From Epiperipatus broadwayi (taxonomy: Eukaryota; Onychophora; Udeonychophora; Euonychophora; Peripatidae), in assembly GCA_028023455.1 (NCBI GenBank), contig JAQFVV010000182.1, positions 930,001 through 994,000 on the forward strand: a DNA stretch of 64,000 nucleotides, written 5' to 3'. Shown one piece after another: positions 49,066 to 59,436 of this stretch (positions are counted from its first letter, which is position 1; each line of letters begins with the position of its first letter). The notes beneath the pieces are model-generated. The model saw nothing but the letters and a program-made list of their open reading frames with translations. It did not search any database and had not been told where the DNA came from. A program made the translations under genes and the position numbers.

Positions 49066-49195
49066 CCCCTTTTCTTTAAGTGTTGCTGGCCTGACCCATG
49101 AGTACTAGCATGGGATTCGAACCTGGGTCCTTAGATTCTTGATTAATGAATTTTAAGGTAACACTCTAACCAACAGCCATCCTGCCAAAGACAAC
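49066..49195 (-). mobile_element. tRNA-derived SINE inside the Penelope 3' region
   Basis: On the minus strand: GGATGGCTGTTGGTTAGAGTG (A box), then CCCAGGTTCGAATCCC (B box), and an AAAGAAAAGGGG end. The other Penelope copy reads straight through this point (51750, ACTGACTGATGCC...TAATACCTC), so this is a later insertion with an empty site next door. Confidence 0.8.
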
Positions 49196-49744
49196 AGTCA
49201 GTAGAAATTTCATATACTTATCTATGAGGTTCCTCCTGATTTCTCCACTTTTTCCTTAAAGGCAAAGTTGATTAGTGGTGTTCATACATTATGTATAATC
49301 ACACTTAGTTGGCTTATGGGATTTTTTGCCATTGTCATGTGAGCAGCTTCTTTAAATTTTCTTCTTTGTATCTTTTTTTCTCTATCCAATATTTTTATAT
49401 TTTCCCAATTGAACATATGTTCATTGGTACATAGACCTTAGGCATGTCTGTTTTCTCTCTTCTAATCATCAATTTGTGTTCTTGCAAGCCCTTTTCAATG
49501 GGACAACTGGTCTCACCAATATATGTTCACATGGTACTTCATAGATGCAGTTTTTTCTTTTCAGCATTTCAAGTTTAGGCTTTGTAGATGTTAGAATTTC
49601 TCATAGTGTGTTATGGCTCTGGAAAGCGGTTCTGATGTTATACTGACTGCAGATTTTCCTTAATTTGTCTACTATTTTTGGAATATATGGGTACACTACA
49701 ATACTAATAATTGTCTTTTCTCTTGATAGTTCTTTTTTTTTGTC

Positions 49745-50290
49745 TATATAACATTTTCACATGATCACCATCTCTATACCAGCACATAATTGTTGTAAAC
49801 AAAGGCAAAACTCTCCATACAGTAGTGCCACTCTGTGCCAAACAGAGTAATCAGTGGATTCCAGAAGGCTTATGCATAAAATCCCTATCTAGTGCCATAT
49901 CCCCAGACTAGTTTCTGGCTTGTGGCTATCATCAGTGAGGAGCCTTGGATCTGAGAGCACTGCATCTAGATCTTAGGATCTAATGCAACCCTCCAGTAGC
50001 CACCTTTTAACTTTACTTTACTACAAAACTATGAGAATGAAATTGAAAACATTGTTAATATCTTCAATCTAAGCTCAATAGCTTATATAGTCATATGGAT
50101 CTGAACTCAATTCAGTACCCATACATTTTGGTGTCTTTGGCTCTTAAACAACCATAGCCACCACTATCCTATTAGGCAGGATTGGTGTTAAACCACTAAA
50201 CATCACATGATCACCATCTCTATACTAGCACATAATTGTTGTAAACAAAGGCAAAACTCTCCATACAGTAGTGACACCCTGTGTAACAAC
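49745..50290. mobile_element. MITE pair inserted in the Penelope-like copy
   Basis: The block TCACATGATCACCATCTCTA, TACnAGCACATAATTGTTG, TAAACAAAGGCAAAACTCTC, CATACAGTAGTG occurs twice in the same direction (49758-49840 and 50208-50275). Between them lies about 370 bp containing TGAACTCAATTCAGTACCCA and GGCAGGATTGGTGTTAAACC. The 55.0-55.98 kb cluster is related. The arrangement suggests a composite unit. No transposase is visible. Confidence 0.75.
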
Positions 50291-51077
50291 TTATGGATAA
50301 CTATTTTTCATAAGAGTTTGTTCTATATAGATCTTTTCTTTTCTCAAATCACTTGTTTTTGAATAAACTTTTTTTCTCTGTTCCATAGTGATAGTATAAC
50401 TCAATGTTTTGTGTTTCTGTTGTGATTGGATGTATAGGTGAGGTATTTTTTTGTATTTGTAGATTTTCAGTAAACAGTAGTTTTGATTTTGCCATGAGGG
50501 AGTCTTGTCACAAGAACATCTAAGAATGCCAATTTTTGTTCTTCTTCTGATTCTATTGTGAATTTAATTTGATATGTTGTTGATGTGTTTCCAGAAAGTT
50601 TGTAGCAGTGCTTCACCATGTGGCCATACAACAAATGTATCATCCTCATAGCAAAGCCAAACCTTAGGTGGATTTGGAGTATTTTCATTGCTGTGGTTTC
50701 AAGTTCTTCCATGTAAATATTGCTAAACAGGGGAGACAGTGGTGAGCCCACAGCCATTCCTTGATTTTGTTGGAAGAATTCTGTGTTATATTGAAAGTAG
50801 GTTGTTTTTATACAGAATGTTAATAGTTCCATTATATTATCAATAGGAAGAACTATTTTGGTTTGTAAACCATTATCACCATTTAATCTTTTCTTTACAA
50901 TAGATAATGCTTCTTCACATGGTACATTCACGAATAAACTTTCCACATCAAAGCTTACCAGTAAGTCATAAGTTCTTTCAATTTTAATGTTCTTGATTAA
51001 GTCTATAAAGTGTCTAGAATTCTTGACAAAGGACTGGGTCTTGTATGCCAATGGACTTAGAACTTTGAGAAGAAATC

Positions 51078-51300
51078 TTGCCAAATTTTGGTAAAGTGGA
51101 TCTCTAGAACTAAAACAATAGATTTTAATGGAACATGATCCTTATGGATTTAGACAAATTAAGGAAATCTGCAATCAGTATAACATCAATCTTGTCAAAT
51201 TTTGGTAAGATGGATCTCTAGAACTAACAATAGATTTTAATGGAACAGGATCCTTGTGGATTTAGACAAATTAAGGAAATCTGCAATCAGTATAACATCA
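51078..51300 (+). repeat. Tandem duplication of ~111 bp at the Penelope head-to-head junction
   Basis: AAATTTTGGTAAAGTGGATC...CAGTATAACATCA (from about 51083) is repeated from about 51197 with a few differences. Each unit joins sequence matching the RT start of the minus copy to the connector of the plus copy, so the junction itself was duplicated. Confidence 0.8.
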
Positions 51301-51911
51301 GAACAGCTTTCCAGAGTCATACCACACTACAAGGAATTCTAACATTACAACACCTAAACTTGAAATGCTGAAAAGAAAAAACTGCATCAAAGAAATACCA
51401 AGTGAATGTGGAAGAACATATATTGGTGAGACCCGTCATCCCATTGAAAAGTTTTTGCAAAAACAAACTGATGATTAGAAAAGAGAAAACTTGTGTCTAT
51501 AGTAGCAGACCATTTATGTATCAATGAACATGTTCAATTGGAAAAATACAAAAATATTGGATAGAGAAGAAAAGGTACAAAGAAGAAAATTTAAAGAAGC
51601 TGCTCACATGACAATGGCAAAAAAACCCATAAGCCAATCTAGTCTGAGTATACATAATGTATGGAAATCACTAATCAACTGTGCTCTTAGGAAAAATTGG
51701 AGAAATCAAGTGGAACCTCATAGATAAGTATATGAAATTTTTACTGACTGATGCCGTAATACCTCTCAAAAGTTATGCATATACTAACCTGTTTGATGTG
51801 CTATTACTAACACTTGAATATATTTGGAATATTTAAATAAAGTTAAATTTTTCTAAAGACATTCAATACATATATTAGATAATGGAAATAGTCCAATATA
51901 AAAATACAACT
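51160..51911 (+). pseudogene. Penelope-like GIY-YIG end, plus-strand copy
   Basis: 5'-truncated copy in the opposite orientation. It reads KLRKSAISITSEQL in one frame, then LEMLKRKNCIKEIPSECG, then GRTYIGETRHPIEKF. This is the GIY-YIG core, here with the YIG half clear and an IKEIP line where IYxIP is usual. The open piece 51524-51727 continues as NWKNTKILDREEKVQRRKFK, then EAAHMTMAKKPISQSSLS, then IHNVWKSLIN and ends EPHR, as C-termini of the family do. The 3' UTR to 51911 is the reverse complement of 48910-49066. Stops after KQTDD show decay. Confidence 0.85.
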
Positions 51912-53077
51912 CGAACACCATCATCACAAACCTTCAGGAAAATCTCAAATTATTTGATTTAAAGAAGTAATAAGAAAATTGGCAGTCATGTGTGGATGCA
52001 TGGATGGGAAAAGTTTTAATTTTTTTAAAACTTCCTTATTAATTTAATGTAAAGTATTCTTTAACATCTTTATTTTAAAAAGTCAATTAAAAATATCCTG
52101 GGATTTTCAATGAGTTTAAATATTAAAAAATGAGTTAAAGTAAAAGATTATAAATAATATGTTAACATAATGTAATTTTCTTTGTTTAATATTTTTCATT
52201 TTATTGTAATATTTTGATTTTCTAAATAATTTGTTTTAAAAAAATGTAATAATTATTTTAATTGTCTAGACTTAATTATTTTCTAGAAAGTTCTGGAATA
52301 TGCAAATGAATTTATTTTTAGTTTTTCTAAGATACTAATAAGTCTGTGAACTCTAGTCAATTAGGTCAAATGGACATAAATTAAAATGTCATTTTCAGCC
52401 ATCAAAAAGTGTTCACATGACTTATAAATAGAATGATGAATATACTTGCATATATTTATACTTGCTTACAATCACTGATTTTAATTTTTAATTGCTTTTA
52501 ATTATGATTTGCTAAACTAACATCATCCAGGCTCAACTTTTAAACTAATATATTTCCAGTGCTTAAAGGTTATATTACTGGAAAAACATGGGAAGATTTA
52601 CAGATTATTCAACAGTAATTAAATCATTTTTATTTGAAGTATGTGCTTCACTGGATTTCACAATAAAGTATCATTCCTGTTGCATAAGAGATTTCATTGA
52701 TTCTATTATTCCTATCATAAGTATATGATATTGTAAAGTTAAATATAATGTATGCTAAGATTATAAAAAGACAGATAAAGCCTTTAAACTATTTATTTTA
52801 TTATTTTTAAGAAATATTTATTTGAAGAATGTTTCTGTTAAAAGTTTTGTGTCTTCACAACAAGGCTTTTTTGGAGTTTGTTTTATTTTTAAATGAAAGG
52901 GGACTTATTAATTTGAAATAGTAGAACCTATGTCATAAATAATAAATATTTTATAAATGTCTTACCTAAAGTTATATATGTTTCAATAAGGAAATATTTA
53001 ATTTAGCAAACTTATATTACTTGGCTACTTATCCATATTTTTTTAAATATGCATTAGAATGAAATACTTTTAAACAT
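51912..53077. other. A+T-rich DNA, no recognised feature
   Basis: No supported frame or repeat family. Confidence 0.5.
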
Positions 53078-53078
53078 A

Positions 53079-53136
<58 letters not shown>

Positions 53137-53137
53137 T
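53078..53137. repeat. (ATT)n microsatellite
   Basis: About 20 uninterrupted ATT units. No SINE tail is recognised directly upstream. Confidence 0.95.
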
Positions 53138-55034
53138 AAAAGGATAACATTCGTTTATTGAATGATAAATTATTTTCAAATGCTTTTATTTTTAAATAAT
53201 AATTATTATTGTTAGTATCAGCAAGGTGAAAATAATTCTTTGCTTGCTAAAACATATTTGTTATGTCTATTTCAAGTTAAAGTAAGAAAAGATATTTTTC
53301 TTCATGCTTTATATTCTTGAAATATTAATGGAAAATATATTTTAGAATTTATTATTATTCCTAAAAATTATTGCTGTTCATCAACAGCCAGGATAAATTA
53401 TTTTACATATAATTGAAAATATGAATCATCCTGAACTCTGTTTATGACAAATATCTTTTCTCAACTCTGTTTATGACAAATATCTCATCTCATTTTATTG
53501 TTATTATTATTATAAGTCTGGTCTACTATAAAATGTGATTTTTAAAAGAATTGCTCCTAATGTTTATTATCAATAGAAGTGCTTTCAAAAGAGTATCATT
53601 ATTTGTGCTCTTATTCCTGAAATATCCACTTGAATGGCCAGACATCTTTATGCTAGCATCTTTAGATATTTTTGCTTAGTTTATTTGTGTGAAATATTAT
53701 GTGTGCAGGTTAACTATATTGTGTTACAAACTAGATATTGGGAATATCTTCAGAACTTTATTTTTTCAGTGACTGTATTCTGTCAAATGAAAGGATCCAA
53801 GATAAAGGACATTTTATTTTATATTCGGTAAAAGAGTTTAGGTCTTAACTTAAATATTCATGATTTTTGTTCAAAATGCTATTACTATTTTATGCATTTT
53901 ATTTGGTATAATTTTATCTAATAAGTATATTATCAAAAAGGTCTCAGAATATTTATAAATTAATAATGACATAATTCTTATAATTCAAAAGGATTATATT
54001 TGTCCCTCTTGTGATGTTATTTATTTTGAATGTGATGAGGTAGAAGCTAATATATATTTTTATTGCTTGTTTTATGCCATAATTTTATTAAGCTATATTT
54101 AGTATTATCCATTTATCAGTTTTATACATCAGTTGTTATTTTTAAGAGATTGTAGCATTTTTTCTCTCTTGTTTTAAGTATTTATTTTTATTTTGCCAGT
54201 ATATTTTGGTGGAGATTATAGCTTCGGATATCTCATCTATTATTATATCTTTTCCAATGAATTATTTTGTTTTTTATCTTATGTTTAAGCATATAATACT
54301 TTTAAAAATAAATATTATTCCTTCTGATGGTTTATTGTCATTATTTATATGACTAGTGATTAATTCCTAGTTTATTTATTGCTTTCAGATGTAGATCTTT
54401 TTTCTTTTGAGTTCATGCCATTATTTTTACTTTGCCATATCTCCAATGTGGATTTTGTTTGTTATGCATCCTGACAATGAATGTCATGCTTATCTTCAAT
54501 TACACATTAAGTCTCAGTGTAGGTTGTTTGCTTGATTTGTCAGTCTTATAGCTGTGCTTTACCAACACCTCAAGATGTAAATCCAATAAATGTTTAATCC
54601 TAAAATTGTATATATGATCTTTAGCAGCTCACATGGATTGTTAAGCTTATATTTTATATAAAGGATTAAATACATTCATAAGGGACATTATTATAGTGAG
54701 ACTGTTCTGTAAAAATGAGAGAACTTATTCAAATATCACTATTGTAGAAAATTTTATTAACCAGTCAATATTTTTTTCTTCTTTTTATTTATTCATTTTA
54801 ATTTCTAAACTACATTTTTTCCATCTTAATTTTTTTTTTTTTTTGTTTAATGTATATGAAGAAATTCATCTTGATGATATAAGATAGTAAAGTTTTTGTT
54901 TATTAAATGTTTTAATCCAAAATGTAATTTTATTGTTTTGTTGTTTTTTTGGTTGTTTATCATCTACACACCTTCAGAAATCAAAATATAAAGCTTATCA
55001 TAAATTGTCAGTAATATTATGCATTAAGAGTACA
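53138..55034. other. A+T-rich DNA with a 30-bp tandem pair
   Basis: CAACTCTGTTTATGACAAAT, ATCT is duplicated at about 53430-53487. No gene recognised. Confidence 0.5.
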
Positions 55035-55985
55035 TTAATATTAAACCACTAAATATTACATGATCTCCATTCTTCATGCTTACACAAGCTGTTTAACAGA
55101 GGCTAAACTTTCTGTACAGTAGCATAATGGATATAATCCCTATCTGTGTCTCTCATCCAATATCCACAGACTAATTGCTAACTTGTGGCTTTCATCAATG
55201 AGGAGGTTTGTATCTGAGATCACAGCACTTAGGTCTTAGGATCTAATACAACCTCTAGCCATCACCTTTTACCTTCTTAACTAACTATAAAGTTTTGATG
55301 AGTAAGCACTAGATAGGGATTTTATACACAAACTTCCTGCATCCATTGATTTCTCTCACTTGCTCTGATTGGTGCTACTGTATGGAGAGTTTAGCCTCTG
55401 TGTAATCAACTTATGTAAGTCTTAAGAATGGTAATCATGTGATGTTTATTGGTTCAATACCAATCCTGCCCAAATATGATTATGGTGACTGGTTATTAAA
55501 GAACCAAAGACTGGCTTGCATTGAGTAGTGCTATTATATGGAGAGTTTAGCCTCTGTGTAAACAGCTTGTGTAAGGATAAACAATGGTGATCATGTGATA
55601 TTTAGTGATTTAATAGCAATTATGCCCAATAGAATTATGGTGACTGTGGTTATTAAAGAACCAAATGTACCAAAAAGTATAGATGCTGAACTGAGTTCAG
55701 ATCTATATGACCATACAAATTAATGAACTTAAATTGAAAACATTATTGTGTTTTTATTTTGGACTCAAAGCTTTATTGTTAGTTTAAAAGGTAAAAGGTA
55801 ACTGCTGGAAGGTTGTATTAGATTCTAAGATTTAGGTATAGTGCTCTCAGATCCTAGGCTCCTCATTGACAAAAGCTATAAATTAGAAACTAGTCTGGGG
55901 ATATTGTATGAGTAGACACTAGGTAGGGATTTTATGCATAAACGTTCCTGCATACATAGAGAGTTTAGCCTCTGTGTATATTAGT
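55035..55985. mobile_element. Nested MITE cluster
   Basis: The terminal block ACCACTAAATATTACATGAT at 55044 appears inverted at 55431 (TAATCATGTGATGTTTATTG) and 55589 (TGATCATGTGATATTTAGTG). GAGAGTTTAGCCTCTGTGTA is present at 55383, 55541 and 55961. Internal blocks GAACTGAGTTCAGATCTATA and GATTCTAAGATTTAGGTATA match the unit at 49.8-50.2 kb in reverse. At least two elements of one family are interleaved. No reading frame. Confidence 0.7.
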
Positions 55986-57149
55986 ATTAAAGAATCTGAC
56001 AAATCATTTTATTAAAATTGCATCTAAAATGTTAAGAGAATATCTAAAAAAGATAATTTTATTTACTGAAAGCATTATAATTATTTATTTATATTGGAGA
56101 TCAAAGATTATTTTATTGATCTGTCATATTGCTTGGTTTAAATTCAGAAAATATTTGCTGAGGATTTGTTAGTGTGATATTTTGAGTGGCCATAAAATTC
56201 CTTATCCACTCATTATATCTGAATGCTTTCCTAATATATCATTTTATTATAGAGTTTTTCATGTTTATTTTAAATTTTAAAATTATTTTTATTACAATTT
56301 TGGGAGACATTATCTTAAGAGTAAGAATATGTCTCACTGCTTTGTCATTAGGATCTCATTCTTTGTTTAATAGTCATCAAGAATTAAAAGATAAGAATAA
56401 AATTTATAATTATTAAATATTAATTATATGAATTCTGAAATACCCATTTTACATACAAGATTATTAAAGAAATTATTTCACTTAAGAATAAATTATTTTA
56501 AAGAAGAAATTAATGTGAGAAAGATATAAGAATACTTGTTTTTATTTTATAAAAATAATTTGACAGTAAATCTGATTGTGACAATAAGATGCTTATTATG
56601 GTTGAAAGAAGTATTGTGTTTAGAAGATGTGTTGTAAGAGGAGAATTTTTAAATAATTTAATGCTTTAATGACATATGCTTTCTATATTAAGGACCATTA
56701 TATTTTATAAGCGAGAATATGAGAAGTCTCCTCCTCTTAAATTTATTCATATATTGTGTTTATCTTAATAGTGTTTAATTATTATTATTAATTCTTATTG
56801 TTGCTTTTGGTATTATATGGCATTCAATACCCTTCTGAGCTTATTTTATAATGTTATTATTTAGCCAATATTATTATTATTATTTTGATGGAATCCATGA
56901 GAATATGATTCTCTTTTGTCACTCTTCCTCAGTTACACTGTATATAAACTTTGCGTAAATATGTTAATATGCCTGACAAAGTGCTATTTTTCTTTATCTT
57001 TATTTGTTTGGCTTAGTATATTTTCATAGTTAAGCACTATAATCATAATTGTATTTATTTCATTCAGTTTGTTACTTTTATAATGTCTACTTATTAGTAT
57101 TAATATTTAAATGGTCTAATTTATATATTTCACCAATTCGATAGCAATA
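55986..57149. other. A+T-rich DNA, no recognised feature
   Basis: The hydrophobic 76-codon frame at 56186-56416 has no recognisable family. Confidence 0.45.
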
Positions 57150-57283
57150 AACCAAGTCTTCTTTATTTTCCTCTTTCTTTTGTCTCATTCCAACCACACT
57201 AATTTGATATTTTGTGGATCAAAGCTGTATTTGTGTTCTTTTTTGTGATTACAGAAAGAGGAAAATAAAGGAGACTTGATATA
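57150..57283. repeat. Small inverted repeat
   Basis: AAGTCTTCTTTATTTTCCTC, TTTCT at about 57153 pairs with AGAAAGAGGAAAATAAAGGA, GACTT at about 57255, with a loop of about 78 nt. Confidence 0.75.
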
Positions 57284-57409
57284 TCACAAATAACAACAAT
57301 GTTATAAACAAAAGAGCTAATAGCATGCCAGTATTGTCATATTTGGATCTGGAACCAAACCAATATTTATACATTGTAATGTCCTTAATTTTTAACAATT
57401 ATACTCTCA

Positions 57410-57740
57410 TATGATCAGAATTGGTATAAAACCAATAAAACGTCACATGACACTACATATGACTTATAGGTGTTAAAAAACTAAAGACACCATAATATAC
57501 AGATACCGAACTGATTTCAGATCTATATAACTCTACAGATGTGTTGGCTTATGTTGAAACATATATGTTTTTTTAATTTGAGTTGATAGCTTGATATTTG
57601 AAAAATGAAGTGAATGATGTCTGCTAGAAGAAGAGTATGTTTAAAGCTCCTCACTGATGAAAACCGTAAATTTAAAGCTTGTCATGGAATATTGGATTTG
57701 ACAGAACTGGATAGAAATTTATCAAGTACTATCATCTGGA
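57410..57740 (-). repeat. Degenerate MITE copy (49.8/55-kb family)
   Basis: AATTGGTATAAAACCAATAA, CGTCACATGACAC, then ACCGAACTGATTTCAGATCT and CTCCTCACTGATGAAAACCG follow the family's block order with many changes. Confidence 0.5.
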
Positions 57741-58334
57741 ATCAATTAGTTATTAAAGCTTACTGTAGATGACATAGAGGTGTGAAGAAAAATATATGCT
57801 GTAATAGCCTTATGATAACTTTCATATCTGCTGATTTAGAGATAATAATTATCTCCAAGTATACATAATCTAACAATAAAAAACTTTTAAAATCGAACGT
57901 AATAAATACACTGTTAAACTTTTTAATTTAAAGTTTATATAAATGTTTAAAAAAAAATTCATTAGACTTTAGTTTAAGAGTATTTGTAGAAATATTTTTT
58001 TATTCTTTTAAAATATGTATATTTGTTAATGTACTGCATTTCTATTGTTTTTAATGTGTGTATATTAAATAAAAAAACATTATTTAAATTTTTGCTCATA
58101 TAAAATAATGAAGTCTGGTAATTTTGAAAATGGTAATTTATCTGTGATTATAAAATCTTATTTAATGATCTCCAAAAAAAATGTACTATCAAATATCAAT
58201 TTATAATTTTAGAATAAAGTATTTTATTGAAATGGAATATTTAAAATTAAGGAAATAAAACACTTCAAGGCTTTTGAATTAGAATCATAAAATAGATAAT
58301 AATGTATGATAGAAATGTAATTAATTATTAAGAA
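57741..58334. other. A+T-rich DNA, no recognised feature
   Basis: Nothing supported. Confidence 0.5.
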
Positions 58335-58451
58335 AATGAAAATAGTTTTTTTTTTTTTTTCCATGTGTCATAGCATCGGCCGGGGCGCGAACCCACTGCT
58401 TGTGGCTGCGATACCTCTCGGCTAACAACGCAAGACAATGAAAATAGTTTT
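58335..58451 (-). mobile_element. Compact tRNA-derived retroposon with 15-bp target duplication
   Basis: The exact repeat AATGAAAATAGTTTT (58335-58349 and 58437-58451) flanks 87 bp. On the minus strand the body reads TTAGCCGAGAGGTATCGC (A-box-like), then GTGGGTTCGCGCCCCGGCC (B-box-like), then an oligo-A tail (T run 58350-58360). It is G+C-rich against its surroundings. The two boxes are about 12 nt closer than in a normal tRNA, so it is not a functional tRNA gene. Young insertion. Confidence 0.85.
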
Positions 58452-59436
58452 CTAGTAAATATTCAGAGCAATTCATTTTTTATACAAATATTCAATTTTC
58501 TTCTCTAGCCTTTTTTTCTTGTATTTTGTAATACATTCTGATATTAAAAAATAGAATGATTTTTATTGTTTGCTTATTTTTAAAAATTAATTCATTATTC
58601 TCAATATTTCAGACAAGCAAACATTTTTTTAGAAGCTTTATGATATTATTTTTGGAATAGTCATTCAGAAAATCCTTTGTTTAAATATATGAAGCTGGAG
58701 GCCAACATCTTTAAGCTTGGTTTGAAAGAACTTTAGGATTGCATGATTAATAAATATATTATCATATTAAAAATTTTTATTAGTCCTTCATTAGACTAGA
58801 AATTATCCATTTAGTGAATAAATTTTTTGTAGTGTAATTTTCACTACACCACTCTCATGAAATGATATTATCTTTGCACTCACCATTATCTCTCATTGCA
58901 GCAGCTTTAGGACATTATTATAGCTAATTAAGTGCTTATATCAATTAATATGGAAATAGATGATACTCTGTATGATCTAATTCAAGCTACATATTAAAAT
59001 TTATATTTAAATTTTAAAAAATTTCAATTTCCTTTTTATTATTTTTACTGGTGATACTATTCATTTAGTAATATATGTATATTACTAAATGAACATACTT
59101 AAAAATAAAAAGTTGTTTAACAATTTTAAGCTAAATTTTATATAATGTCACTTTATCTTTATATATATATATTAGTAATTGAAGTATACCTTTATGTTTA
59201 TAAATAGGTTGCTAAGATCATAAAATTTGTTTTCTTGGCATTGATTGGTATCTATATAACCTGGTTTTCCAAATTGTGTAGATGCCTTCATATATTCTAC
59301 ATTAGTCTTTTATATTATAAAAAAAAGTAAACCACCCTTTAAATAGCCCCTTTTAAAGCAGACAGTTCTCCCATATTTTTTTATAGAAAAATAATGAAGG
59401 CAAAAGCATTAATCATCAGTTGTATGAGTGATGAGA
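58452..59436. other. A+T-rich DNA with one perfect palindrome
   Basis: At 59060-59093 two 16-bp arms (TTCATTTAGTAATATA and complement) are separated by 2 bp. No gene recognised. Confidence 0.6.

Larger units (their letters stand above)
48910..51110 (-). pseudogene. Penelope-like retroelement, minus-strand copy
   Basis: Read from 51.1 kb downwards. An open piece (51084-50467) holds most of a Penelope RT: PLAYKTQSFVKNSRHF, SFDVESLF (residues 44-51), NVPCEEAL, TTYFQYNTEFF and GMAVGSPLSPLF (109-120). The catalytic box is out of frame. Bases 50650-50639 read YEDD within WLCYEDDTFVVWPHGE, where the family normally has YVDD, and compensating indels put the main frame through a different peptide there. 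The thumb continues to about 50300 (NTKKYLTYTSNHN). Then come the MITE at 49.75-50.29 kb and the connector and GIY-YIG region (49740-49200: LEMLKRKNCI, then EPHR end), a SINE, and a 3' UTR to 48910. The 5' end is truncated. It is inactive. Confidence 0.9.

Noticed and set aside
58361-58436. Functional tRNA gene
   Set aside because: A and B boxes are present but too close, no cloverleaf can be closed, and target repeats with an A tail show a retroposon.
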